This document shows positions 17,090 through 25,649 of a stretch of 64,000 nt of DNA, in pieces. A program made the translations under genes and the position numbers. Source of the DNA: Pseudomonas huaxiensis (lineage in GTDB: Bacteria > Pseudomonadota > Gammaproteobacteria > Pseudomonadales > Pseudomonadaceae). The notes under the pieces were generated by a model, which worked only from the letters and a program-made list of their open reading frames with translations, had not been told where the DNA came from and searched no databases. Within the stretch, counting starts at the first letter, position 1, and every line of letters starts with the position of its first letter. The stretch covers positions 1-64,000 of the forward strand of contig NZ_QKVL01000022.1 of assembly GCF_003231275.1 (NCBI RefSeq), read 5' to 3'.

Positions 17090-18121
17090 ATGCGATCAAT
17101 CAACAAGCGAATGGCGGGGCTGGCGTTGACCATGTCCTTGTGTGCCGTGGCCCAGGTGCAGGCCGCGGGGAGCGTGACCTTTGCCGGCTGGGGCGGCGCG
17201 TTGCAGGACGCCGAGCGCAAGGCCTACCTTGAGCCCGCCGCGAAGGCGCTGGGCATCACCATCAAGGAAGACAACATGGACGGCCTGGCCGCCGTTCGTG
17301 CCCAGGTCATGTCGGGCAAGCCCAAGTGGGACGTGGTCGAACTGGCGTCCAACGATTGCGTGCTGGCGCAGGAGCAGGGACTGACTGAACCGCTGGACTA
17401 CTCGGTGATCAGCACCGAAGGCGTGGCCGCGAACTTCTACGGCAAGAACTGGATCGCCAGTAATGCCTACTCCACCGTACTGGCCTGGGCCAACGATGCC
17501 GGCGCCACCACGCCGAAAACCTGGAAAGCCTTCTTCGACCCTGAGGTCAAAGCCTCGCGGGCCATGTACCGGCAGCCCTACACCACGCTCGAACTGGCGT
17601 TGATTGCCGACGGCGTATCGCCCAAGGCGCTGTACCCGCTGGACGTCGACCGCGCGTTCAAGGTGCTCGAACGCATCAAGCCGCAGGTGATCAACTGGTG
17701 GCGCAGCGGCACCGACTCCGCACAACTGCTGCGTAGCCGTGAAGTGGATGCATTGGCGATCTGGGCCTCGCGGGTCGATGAGTTGAAGCAGTCCGGTGAC
17801 GACGTCGATTACACCTACGACCATGCCTTGCTCGACTACGATTGCGTGGTCGTGCCCAAAGGCGCGCCAAACAAAGAGCTGGCGATGAAGCTGGTCGCCG
17901 AAATCATGAAGCCGCACAGCCAGGCGACCCTGGTGACCCTGATCCCGAACCCGCCGATCAACGTCAAGGCCTATGACACCGGGATCATCCCCGCTGCGAT
18001 GGCCGCCACCCTGCCGACGGCACCCGCCAACCTCGACAAAGTGGTGTTCTTCGACCCGGTCTGGTGGCAGGCGCATCAGGCAGAAGTCCAACGACGTTTC
18101 GACCTGTTCATCCAGAATTGA
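17090..18121 (+). CDS. Periplasmic polyamine/opine-type substrate-binding protein (copy 1)
   Basis: 343 aa ABC solute receptor of the PotD/PotF class. A signal peptide (basic RSINKR, hydrophobic core, cleavage near AQVQA-AG, residue 25) sends it to the periplasm. FAGWGGALQDAERKAY after the signal is typical of spermidine/putrescine/opine receptors. I chose ATG 17090, six bases after CAGGAG, over the TTG at 17084. It is followed after 13 bp by a paralogue and then by the matching ATPase and permeases. An N-terminal segment is nearly identical to copy 2 at DNA level. Confidence 0.9.
   Translation: MRSINKRMAGLALTMSLCAVAQVQAAGSVTFAGWGGALQDAERKAYLEPAAKALGITIKEDNMDGLAAVRAQVMSGKPKWDVVELASNDCVLAQEQGLTEPLDYSVISTEGVAANFYGKNWIASNAYSTVLAWANDAGATTPKTWKAFFDPEVKASRAMYRQPYTTLELALIADGVSPKALYPLDVDRAFKVLERIKPQVINWWRSGTDSAQLLRSREVDALAIWASRVDELKQSGDDVDYTYDHALLDYDCVVVPKGAPNKELAMKLVAEIMKPHSQATLVTLIPNPPINVKAYDTGIIPAAMAATLPTAPANLDKVVFFDPVWWQAHQAEVQRRFDLFIQN
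17189..17319 (+). repeat. 131-bp near-identical repeat shared with 18237-18367
   Basis: The segment starting TGGGGCGGCG differs from its copy 1048 bp downstream at two positions only (GCGCTG against GTACTG). The two genes are clearly more diverged on both sides of it. Confidence 0.85.
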
Positions 18122-18134
18122 CAAGGCGGCCACT

Positions 18135-19169
18135 ATGAAGACTCTCAGGAAAAGCATGCTCCAGGGCGCCATCGTTGCAGCATTGGCAATGGCTGCGAGT
18201 TCCGCGGTACTGGCTGACAGCCTGACCTTCTCCGGTTGGGGCGGCGCGTTGCAGGACGCCGAGCGCAAGGCCTACCTTGAGCCCGCCGCGAAGGTACTGG
18301 GCATCACCATCAAGGAAGACAACATGGACGGCCTGGCCGCCGTTCGTGCCCAGGTCATGTCGGGCAAACCGAAGTGGGACGTGGTGGAACTGGGCAGCAC
18401 CGAGTGCGCCCAGGCCCAGCAGGAAGGTCTGGCCGAGCCGCTGGACTATTCGGTGATCGATGCCACCCATGTCGACAAATCGGTGGTCGCCAGTCACTGG
18501 ATCGCCAGTCACGCCTACGCAACCGTGGTTGCCTGGGCCGAAGACAGCGGCGCACCGGTAGCGAAAAACTGGCAGCAATTCTTCGATCCGCAGGTCAAGG
18601 GCGCGCGTGCCCTCTACCGTCAGCCTTGGCTGACTATGGAAGCGGCGCTGCTTGGCGATGGCGTGGCGCCAAAAGATCTGTACCCGCTGGATGTCGAGCG
18701 GGCGATCAAGGTGCTCACCCGGATCAAGCCGCAGGTAGCCAACTGGTGGAGCGCGGGCGCCGACTCGGCGCAGTTGCTGCGCAGCCGCGAGGTGGATTTC
18801 CTGGCGATCTGGAACGGTCGCGTCGCCGAGGTCAAGGCCAGCGGCGACAAGGTCGATTACAGCTTCGACGGCGCGCTGTTGAGCCATGACTGCCTGATCG
18901 TGCCCAAGGGTTCGCCCAACAAGGCGCTGGCGATGAAACTGATCGCCGAGATCATCAAGCCGGAAAGCCAGGCGGCCCTGGCCACGCTGATCCCGTATTC
19001 GCCAGTGAATGCCAAGGCCTACGAGCTGCCGGTCATCACTGCGGAACTGGCCGCGCGCCTGCCGACCTCGCCGCAGAACATCGACAAGGTGGTCACGGTG
19101 TCCCCCGAGTGGTGGGTGGCGAATCAGGAAGCGGTGCGTCAGCGATTCGCCTTGTTCCTCGCCAACTGA
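18135..19169 (+). CDS. Periplasmic polyamine/opine-type substrate-binding protein (copy 2)
   Basis: 344 aa paralogue of the preceding receptor, with its own signal peptide (MKTLRKS, hydrophobic core, cleavage near AVLA-DS, residue 27). The start is ATG 18135; the frame is open further upstream but only through copy 1. The N-terminal lobe is nearly identical to copy 1 while the rest differs throughout, which suggests two receptors with related but distinct ligands feeding one transporter. A G/C-rich hairpin follows at 19196-19219, before the ATPase gene. Confidence 0.9.
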   Translation: MKTLRKSMLQGAIVAALAMAASSAVLADSLTFSGWGGALQDAERKAYLEPAAKVLGITIKEDNMDGLAAVRAQVMSGKPKWDVVELGSTECAQAQQEGLAEPLDYSVIDATHVDKSVVASHWIASHAYATVVAWAEDSGAPVAKNWQQFFDPQVKGARALYRQPWLTMEAALLGDGVAPKDLYPLDVERAIKVLTRIKPQVANWWSAGADSAQLLRSREVDFLAIWNGRVAEVKASGDKVDYSFDGALLSHDCLIVPKGSPNKALAMKLIAEIIKPESQAALATLIPYSPVNAKAYELPVITAELAARLPTSPQNIDKVVTVSPEWWVANQEAVRQRFALFLAN

Positions 19170-19195
19170 TCCGCCGCGGGTGATGTGAGAAGTGG

Positions 19196-19219
19196 GGTGG
19201 GGCGCCCAAGGCCCCCACC
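19196..19219 (+). terminator. Attenuator-like hairpin between binding protein and ATPase genes
   Basis: GGTGGGG (19196-19202) pairs with CCCCACC (19213-19219). No T tract follows. Such intercistronic hairpins often keep binding-protein mRNA more abundant than mRNA for the membrane components. Confidence 0.4.
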
Positions 19220-19265
19220 TTCGATAAGAAGGACGCTGGACGTCCGATTTGTGCCGAGTGTGAGC

Positions 19266-20348
19266 ATGTCCGAAGACGCTAAACTTTCGATGTCGATCGA
19301 CATCGAAAACCTGACCAAGACCTACGACAGCTTTGCTGCGTTGGATGATGTCTCGCTGTCGATCAAGAGCGGCGAATTCCTCTCCTTGCTCGGTTCTTCC
19401 GGTTCCGGCAAGACCACCTTGCTGATGGCCCTGGCCGGGTTTGTCCGGCCTGATGCCGGCAGTATCCGCTTCGGCGGGCGCGAGATGATCTTCGAGCCGC
19501 CGCACAAGCGCGACGTCGGCATGATGTTCCAGAGCTACGCGCTGTTTCCGCACATGAACGTGTTCCAGAACGTCGCCTATCCGCTGAAGCTGCGCGGCTA
19601 CAGCCGGGCCGACATTCGCCAGCGGGTCGAGCAGGCCCTGGCCACGGTGGAACTGGATCACCTGATCGAGCGCGGCATCACCGAGATGTCCGGCGGTCAG
19701 CGCCAGCGCATCGCCCTGGCCCGCGCCATCGTCTTCGAACCCAAGATCCTGTTGATGGACGAGCCGCTCTCGGCCCTCGACAAACGCCTGCGCGAAACCA
19801 TGCAACTGGAACTGCGCCGCCTGCATGAGCGCCTGGGCATGACCGTGGTCTACGTGACCCACGACCAGCGTGAAGCCCTGACCATGTCGGACCGCATCGC
19901 GGTGATGAGCAAGGGGCGGATTCGCCAGATCGACACGCCGATCAATCTCTACGAGCGCCCGGCAAACCGCTTTATTGCCGAGTTCGTCGGCGAATCGTCC
20001 TGCCTGCCGGTCACCCTGGAGGATGGCAAGGTGCAGTTCCAGGGCCGCCCGCTGCGTGCGGCCGGCATCGCCGCCGGACTGAAGAACCCGAGCCTGGTGG
20101 TACGTCCGGAAAAACTGCAGTTCGTGACCGCCAACGCCGCCGACTACAACCTGCTGCACGGCCAGGTAACCGATGTGATTTTTCAGGGTGAAAGCCAGTT
20201 GGTGCAGATCGACCTGGGGCAGGGCATGGCCGTAGCGATTCGCCAGCCAACCCGCAGTTCCGAAAGCGGCCGCCTGCCGGCGCGTGGCGAGAGCGTGGTA
20301 CTGGGCCTGCACTTGCAAGACACCCTGGTGGTGGGAGACGAGCAATGA
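19266..20348 (+). CDS. ABC transporter ATP-binding protein (PotA/opine type)
   Basis: 360 aa. Walker A GSSGSGKTT is at residues 43-51, then MMFQSYALFPHM (Q-loop), signature MSGGQRQRIALARA, Walker B ILLMDEPLSALD and the H-loop YVTHDQ. A C-terminal TOBE-like domain spans about residues 280-355. I start it at ATG 19266; ATG 19290 is a possible shorter start, and the GTG at 19185 adds an unlikely Arg/Pro-rich leader. ATGA overlap with the next permease shows coupling. It energises uptake of the island's substrate. Confidence 0.92.
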   Translation: MSEDAKLSMSIDIENLTKTYDSFAALDDVSLSIKSGEFLSLLGSSGSGKTTLLMALAGFVRPDAGSIRFGGREMIFEPPHKRDVGMMFQSYALFPHMNVFQNVAYPLKLRGYSRADIRQRVEQALATVELDHLIERGITEMSGGQRQRIALARAIVFEPKILLMDEPLSALDKRLRETMQLELRRLHERLGMTVVYVTHDQREALTMSDRIAVMSKGRIRQIDTPINLYERPANRFIAEFVGESSCLPVTLEDGKVQFQGRPLRAAGIAAGLKNPSLVVRPEKLQFVTANAADYNLLHGQVTDVIFQGESQLVQIDLGQGMAVAIRQPTRSSESGRLPARGESVVLGLHLQDTLVVGDEQ

Positions 20349-21226
20349 GCGGCGGCGGATCGGTTGCGCGCAATGCGCGCGAACTGCGCAGCGCGGAACG
20401 GCGGCAACGCTGGTTCCTGTTCGGCTCCGGGCTGCCGGCGCTGCTGCTGGTACTGCTGACCTTCGTGCTGCCGATCGGCTGGCTGTTCTGGCTGTCGCTG
20501 TTCGATGCCAATGGCCAGTTGACCGTGGAGAACTACACCCGGCTGCTGGAGCCGATCTATGTGCTGACGTTCGTGCAGACCTTCAAGATCAGCATCATCG
20601 TCACCATTGCCTGTGTGCTGATCGGTTACCCCTACGCCTACTTCATGATCAAGGGCCCGCGCTGGCTGGCCAATCTGGCGATGGGCCTGTTGCTGGTGTC
20701 GCTATGGACTTCACTGCTGGTGCGCACCTATGCCTGGCTGATCATCCTGCAGCGTCGTGGCATGGCCAATGACCTGCTGATGAGCCTGGGCCTGACCGAC
20801 GCGCCGCTACCGCTGGTGCACAACCTGACCGGCACGGTGATCGGCATGGTGCACATCATGCTGCCGTTCATGATCCTGCCGCTGTTCGCCGCTATGAAAA
20901 GCATCGACCCGATCTACAACCAGGCGGCCGCGGCATTCGGCGCGTCGCCGTCGCGGGCCTTCCGCGATGTGTTCCTGCCGCTGTCGCTGCCGGGACTGGC
21001 GGCCGGTGCGACCCTGGTGTTCGTGATTACCCTCGGTTTCTACGTCACCCCGGCACTGCTGGGCGGCGGCAAGGTACAGATGATCTCGATGCGGATCGAG
21101 AGCGATGTGTCGATGTACGCCAACTGGGGCGCTGCCTCGTCGCTGGGTGTCGTGCTGCTGGTGGCCACCCTGCTCATGTTGTTTATCGTCAAGAGGAGCG
21201 CGGGCCTTGGCCGGCGCAGCGAGTGA
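20345..21226 (+). CDS. ABC transporter permease (PotB type)
   Basis: 293 aa inner-membrane permease with about six TM helices. A long first periplasmic loop follows helix 1 (GLPALLLVLLTFVLPIGWLF). The EAA-loop region, which contacts the ATPase, is at AAAAFGASPSRAFRDVFLPL. ATG overlaps the ATPase stop (ATGA). It pairs with the second permease at 21231. Confidence 0.92.
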   Translation: MSGGGSVARNARELRSAERRQRWFLFGSGLPALLLVLLTFVLPIGWLFWLSLFDANGQLTVENYTRLLEPIYVLTFVQTFKISIIVTIACVLIGYPYAYFMIKGPRWLANLAMGLLLVSLWTSLLVRTYAWLIILQRRGMANDLLMSLGLTDAPLPLVHNLTGTVIGMVHIMLPFMILPLFAAMKSIDPIYNQAAAAFGASPSRAFRDVFLPLSLPGLAAGATLVFVITLGFYVTPALLGGGKVQMISMRIESDVSMYANWGAASSLGVVLLVATLLMLFIVKRSAGLGRRSE

Positions 21227-21230
21227 GATC

Positions 21231-22046
21231 ATGGCCCGACTGAAACAAACCCTGACGGACGCGCTGCGCGCTTCCTGGCTGTACGTGCTGGTGCTGGTGA
21301 CGATGTTGTTCCTGGTGTTGCCGACGCTGATCGTGATCCCGATGTCGCTGTCCGATGCGCGTTACCTGAACTTCCCGCCGAAGTCGTTCAGCATCGAGCC
21401 GTTCTTCAGCTACTTCGCCTCGCTGGAATGGCGCGCGGCAACCACGGTGTCGTTGATTACCGCGACCCTGACCATGCTGCTGGCAACCACCCTGGGCACC
21501 GCGGCGGCGTATTCGCTGCATGTCACCCAGTCGCGGCTGTCCGGCGTGCTGCGCGGCCTGCTGATGGCGCCGATGATCGTGCCGACCATCTTCATCGCCA
21601 TCGGCCTGTTCTTCGTTTATGCGCGGCTTGATATGAACAACACCATTCCCGGCCTGGTACTGGCGCACACGTTGCTGGCCTTGCCTTACGTGGTGATCAA
21701 CGTCAGTGCCGGGCTGCGCAGCTACGACATGACCCAGGAACAGGCGGCCTGCATCCTCGGCGCTACCCGGCTGCGTGCGTTCTTCGACGTGACCTTGCCG
21801 CAGATCCGTTTTTCGGTGATCGCCGCCGCGATGTTCGCCTTCGCTATTTCCCTTGATGAAGCGGTGATCTCGCTGTTTATCAGTGGTGGCGACAGTTCCA
21901 CTCTGACCAAGCGGATGTTCAGTTCGCTGCGCTCGGAGATCGACCCGCTGATCGCCGTGGTCGCGACGCTGATGACCCTGCTGTCGATCATCATGCTGTG
22001 CATCAGCATCATGGCCCAGCGCAAGGCCCGGAGGAACGCCGCATGA
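21231..22046 (+). CDS. ABC transporter permease (PotC type)
   Basis: 271 aa second permease with about six TM helices and the EAA-like loop CILGATRLRAFFDVTLPQIR. I start it at ATG 21231, 4 bp after the stop of the first permease; the frame stays open upstream only inside that gene. Its stop overlaps the ATG of the next gene (ATGA), so transport and catabolic genes are coupled in translation. Confidence 0.92.
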   Translation: MARLKQTLTDALRASWLYVLVLVTMLFLVLPTLIVIPMSLSDARYLNFPPKSFSIEPFFSYFASLEWRAATTVSLITATLTMLLATTLGTAAAYSLHVTQSRLSGVLRGLLMAPMIVPTIFIAIGLFFVYARLDMNNTIPGLVLAHTLLALPYVVINVSAGLRSYDMTQEQAACILGATRLRAFFDVTLPQIRFSVIAAAMFAFAISLDEAVISLFISGGDSSTLTKRMFSSLRSEIDPLIAVVATLMTLLSIIMLCISIMAQRKARRNAA

Positions 22047-23524
22047 GCCGCGTCAACCTGCGCCTCGGGCATACCGCCACGGCGAGCGTCGAGTTCTTCT
22101 GGAATGGCCGTGCGCTGCAGGGCCGCCAGGGCGAAAGCGTGGCGGCGGCGCTGCTGGCCAACGGTATTCGCACCCTGGCCTGGAGCCGCAAGTCGCACCG
22201 GCCGCTGGGCTATTCCGGCAACTACGTCGCGGGCGTGCTGGCGCGGGTCAACGGCGTGCCGAATGTGCGCCTGGACCTGTTGCCGGTCAGTGCCGGCGCG
22301 CAGGTGGCGATGCAGAATTGTTGGCCCACCCCGGCGTTCGACCTGTTGCGGCTGTCGCGGCTGATTCCCGCAGGCTGGATTCAGGGCGGTTTCGAGCACA
22401 CCAATCTGGTGCCCAGCGGCACGGCGCTGTTCCAGCGCTGGGAAGCGCTGCTGGCGTTTCTCGCGGGCTCAGCCAAGCCGGCTGAGCGCACGGGCGAGGT
22501 CGCCGTGCCTGCGGCGCAGCACCTGAGTGCCGACGTGCTGGTAATCGGCGGGGGACCGGCGGGTTGCGCTGCGGCCAATCAGGCGGCTGCCGGCGGACGC
22601 GATGTGCTACTGGTGACCCGCGGCCAGTCGCTGGCCCGTTTTGCCTGCGCCGCGGGCGTGGCCCGGCCGGTGCTGGACCCACGGGTGCGGTTGGTGACGG
22701 GCGTCGAAGTGTTCGGCGCCTACCGTGAAGGCGAGTTGCTGCTCGCCGCGCCGGAAGACCCGGCGCAAGGCGCGCTGGCCCTTGAGGCCGATGAAGTGAT
22801 TCTGGCCAGCGGCCGCCGTGCTTGCCCGCCCGTGGTTCCGGGCATGTGGCTGCCCGGGGTGATGGAGGTACGCACGGCGCTGATCATGGCCCATCAACAG
22901 GCGGTGGCGCCGGGCGCCCGGGTGGTGGTGGTCGGCAATGGCGACCAGCAGGCGGTCGCCAGCCGTCTGGGCGAGTTGGGCGTAAACGTGGTGGCTGCGC
23001 TGCCGGTGGCCGGGTTGCGCCGGGTAGTGGGGCACCGCCAGGTCACGGCGGCACTGTTCGACGAAGCGATTTCGTGCGATGCGCTGGTTCATGCCGGTCC
23101 GTGGTTGACCGAAGCCAGCCTGACGTTCCAGAGCCGCGCCGAAGGCTTGCTGCAATTGCGTGAACAACGCCAGAGCCGTCTGCGCACCGTGGGCTCAGCG
23201 AGCGAAACCGATCAGCCGCTGCCGGTAGCCGCTCGATCGCGGCACGTGGCCTTGCTGTGCCCGTGCTTCGACGTGTCCTGTCATGAAGTCGAGGCCCTGA
23301 TCGCCCAGGGTATTACCGACCTGGAAGTGATCAAGCGTCTGACGTCCTGCGGCATGGGCCCGTGTCAGGGACAACCTTGTTGGGATTCGCTGCGGGCGCT
23401 GGTCAGTGCCCGTAGCGGTATCGCCCTGACGGCATTGGCCCGTCCGACGCTGCGCCCGCCACGCCGTGCCTTGACCGTTGCCCAGGCCGCCGGCCTGGCT
23501 GCGGTTGTCGAGCCACTGCAATGA
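22043..23524 (+). CDS. Opine/sarcosine-oxidase-like alpha subunit: degenerate Fer2 domain, FAD domain, BFD-type [2Fe-2S] domain
   Basis: 493 aa. Residues 1-95 have the Fer2_4 fold signature (VEFFWNGRALQGRQGESVAA, SHRPLG) but no Cys cluster, so this domain should not hold iron-sulfur. An FAD/NAD domain follows, with VLVIGGGPAGCAAANQA near residue 170 and VVVVGNGDQQAVA near 295. The C-terminal BFD-like domain carries Cys406, Cys408, Cys436 and Cys441, spaced for a [2Fe-2S] cluster. This layout resembles OoxA, HcnB and SoxA subunits, which pair with a DAO-type partner; that partner follows with an ATGA overlap. Likely role: electron transfer for oxidative cleavage of a secondary amine. Confidence 0.85.
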   Translation: MSRVNLRLGHTATASVEFFWNGRALQGRQGESVAAALLANGIRTLAWSRKSHRPLGYSGNYVAGVLARVNGVPNVRLDLLPVSAGAQVAMQNCWPTPAFDLLRLSRLIPAGWIQGGFEHTNLVPSGTALFQRWEALLAFLAGSAKPAERTGEVAVPAAQHLSADVLVIGGGPAGCAAANQAAAGGRDVLLVTRGQSLARFACAAGVARPVLDPRVRLVTGVEVFGAYREGELLLAAPEDPAQGALALEADEVILASGRRACPPVVPGMWLPGVMEVRTALIMAHQQAVAPGARVVVVGNGDQQAVASRLGELGVNVVAALPVAGLRRVVGHRQVTAALFDEAISCDALVHAGPWLTEASLTFQSRAEGLLQLREQRQSRLRTVGSASETDQPLPVAARSRHVALLCPCFDVSCHEVEALIAQGITDLEVIKRLTSCGMGPCQGQPCWDSLRALVSARSGIALTALARPTLRPPRRALTVAQAAGLAAVVEPLQ

Positions 23525-24690
23525 ATGCCGTCAAGCCATTGCCTGGCAAGGCATCGATCATCATCGTCGGCGCGGGGATCCAGGGCCTGTCGCTGGCGTT
23601 CAACCTGACGGAACTTGGCGTACGCGACATTCTCATGCTCGATGCCGGTTACTGGCAGGGCGGCGCTTCGGGCCGCAACGGCACGCTGATTCGCGGCGCG
23701 TTCAGCTCGCCGGAGTGGACGCGCTTCTTCGCCCATTCCTGCCACTTGTGGCAGGGGCTGTCGAAACGCCTGGGCGAAAACGTCATGTATTCGCGCCGCG
23801 GCTACACCATGGTGGGCGAACGCGACTCCACGGCGGCGCTGCTGGAGCGCACGCGGGAAGTGCACAAGGAATGCGGGATTACCTCCGGCCTGTTGAGCCC
23901 GGCGCAACTGCGCGAAGTACTGCCGGCCCTGGCCCATGAACGGGTGAGCGCGGCGCTGCACCTGCCGGACAGCGGCGTGGCCCCGCACCATGCCGCGATG
24001 CATGCCTATCGGCAAACGTGCGAGGCACGCGGGGTGGCGATTCATTACCGCACCGAAGTCACTGCCATCGACCAGAGCGCCGGGCGTATTTCCGGGGTAC
24101 GGGTCGGGCAGCAGTGGATTGCCAGCGACACCGTGGTCCTCGCCGGGGGCGCCGAAAGCAATCGTCTGGCGCAATTGGCGGGGGTGGCGCTGGACGGTTA
24201 CCCGATGCGCCTGGAAGCCATGGCGCTGGAACCGACCCGGCCCCTGATCGGTCCCGCCGTGGCACTGCTGGATCGGCTCTGCTACATGCACCAGACTGCG
24301 CGCGGTGAAGTGGTGGGCGGCGCCGAAGTCGCCGAGCGGCCACAGCACACCTTGAATGCCGATGTGCCGGTGATGGCGGCGACAGCACGGGCGTATCTGG
24401 AGATGTTTCCGCAGTTGGGCCACGCGCGGATCTTGCGTCAATGGGCCGGGCTGGTGCATATCTCCAAGGATTTCGGGCCGCTGTTGGGCGCCCATCAGCA
24501 ACTGCCGGGGCTGTTTGTCAGCGCGGGCTGGTGTTACGGCCATGCCGGTGCACCGGCCGCCGGGGAATTACTGGCCAAGGCCATCGTCAGCGGCGAGGTG
24601 GATGAGCGCATGCGCCCCTTCGCCGTGGACAGGTTTGAACGCAACGCGCCGGTCGTGGAACCTGGCATTGTCTTGAGTCATTTCGAATGA
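23521..24690 (+). CDS. FAD-dependent oxidoreductase, opine/sarcosine-oxidase-like beta subunit
   Basis: 389 aa DAO-family flavoprotein. IIIVGAGIQGLSLAFNL near residue 13 binds FAD. QGGASGRNGTLIRG follows the first FAD segment as in sarcosine oxidase beta and OoxB subunits. The C-terminal GWCYGHAGAPAAGELLA completes the FAD site. Its ATG overlaps the stop of the alpha subunit (ATGA), so the two should form one complex. It probably oxidises a C-N bond of the imported amine to an imine, which hydrolyses to an aldehyde or keto acid. Confidence 0.87.
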   Translation: MNAVKPLPGKASIIIVGAGIQGLSLAFNLTELGVRDILMLDAGYWQGGASGRNGTLIRGAFSSPEWTRFFAHSCHLWQGLSKRLGENVMYSRRGYTMVGERDSTAALLERTREVHKECGITSGLLSPAQLREVLPALAHERVSAALHLPDSGVAPHHAAMHAYRQTCEARGVAIHYRTEVTAIDQSAGRISGVRVGQQWIASDTVVLAGGAESNRLAQLAGVALDGYPMRLEAMALEPTRPLIGPAVALLDRLCYMHQTARGEVVGGAEVAERPQHTLNADVPVMAATARAYLEMFPQLGHARILRQWAGLVHISKDFGPLLGAHQQLPGLFVSAGWCYGHAGAPAAGELLAKAIVSGEVDERMRPFAVDRFERNAPVVEPGIVLSHFE

Positions 24691-24751
24691 AACACAGCGT
24701 TGAAAGCACCGTGATAACCGCGTTTTTCGCGGCAAAAACAAGGAAAACCCC

Positions 24752-25543
24752 ATGAGTACTGCAGAAGACTCGCCACTGTTCATTACTGCTTTGTCCAAGG
24801 GGCTGGCGATCCTGACGGCGTTCCGTGCCGGACGCCCGAGCATGAGTCTGATCGAATTGGCCGAGGCGACGGGGCTGAACAAAAGCACCGTGCAACGTTC
24901 GGCCTTCACCCTCGAAGCGCTGGGTTACCTGTACAAGGAACCGGTGACCAAGCGCTTGCGCCTGGCGCCCAAGTCCCTCGACCTGGGCACCGGCTACCTG
25001 CAGACCAGCGAGTTGATCGAGCGTGCCAACCCGTACCTGCACGAACTCAACCGCAACGTCGAGGAAAGCTGCAACCTGCTTGAACCGTGCGGGCTGGACA
25101 TGCTCTACGTCGCCCGTTTCCCGAGCCACAAGCAGATCGCCATTCATATGCCGCTGGGCCGCCACCTGCCGATGTACTGCACCTCGGCGGGCCGCGCTTA
25201 CCTGGCCGCACTGCCGGAGGCGGAAGCGGACGCGATCCTGATCGCCTCCGAGCGCCAGGGCTACACCGCGAGCACGGTCACCGACCTGGACGCGTTGCGC
25301 ACGATGGTCGCCGAGGCTCGCCGTGAAGGTTATGCCTACGCCCAGGAAGAGTATTTCGCCGGGGATATCAGCGTCGCCGCCGCAGTGGTCAACGCCGATG
25401 GCTACCCGCTGGGGGCAGTCAACATCTCCGTGCCCTTCAGCCGCTGGAATCTGGAAGACGCGCGCAAGCAACTGGCACCCAAAGTGATCAATACCGCGCG
25501 CAATATCGCCAGCGCGACACGCAGTTTACGTCCCGTGGGCTAG
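24752..25543 (+). CDS. IclR-family transcriptional regulator
   Basis: 263 aa. A winged-helix HTH at about residues 12-75 (LSKGLAILTAFRAG, LNKSTVQRSAFTLEALGYL) and the IclR effector domain at about 85-255 (ARFPSHKQIAIHMPLG, MYCTSAGRAYLA). It lies inside the island on the same strand, after the two oxidase subunits and before the dehydrogenases, so it is the likely local regulator. A hairpin follows at 25580-25599, separating it from the downstream gene group. Confidence 0.93.
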   Translation: MSTAEDSPLFITALSKGLAILTAFRAGRPSMSLIELAEATGLNKSTVQRSAFTLEALGYLYKEPVTKRLRLAPKSLDLGTGYLQTSELIERANPYLHELNRNVEESCNLLEPCGLDMLYVARFPSHKQIAIHMPLGRHLPMYCTSAGRAYLAALPEAEADAILIASERQGYTASTVTDLDALRTMVAEARREGYAYAQEEYFAGDISVAAAVVNADGYPLGAVNISVPFSRWNLEDARKQLAPKVINTARNIASATRSLRPVG

Positions 25544-25579
25544 CGCCCCCGGGCAACACCTTTCGACCCGCACACACCG

Positions 25580-25599
25580 CCGCCAGCCCAGGCTGGCGG
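25580..25599 (+). terminator. Hairpin after the IclR gene
   Basis: CCGCCAGCC-CA-GGCTGGCGG has 9-bp perfect arms. No T tract follows. It may end the regulator transcript or act as an attenuator before the dehydrogenase genes. Confidence 0.5.
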
Positions 25600-25649
25600 T
25601 ATAGGTGCCCAATTGCCCGAAAACCGGGTGGATGTATCAGGAGAGAGCG

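Noticed and set aside
18108..20345. 745-aa open frame on the minus strand
   Set aside because: Antisense of the second binding-protein and ATPase genes; no domain visible, composition of a shadow frame.
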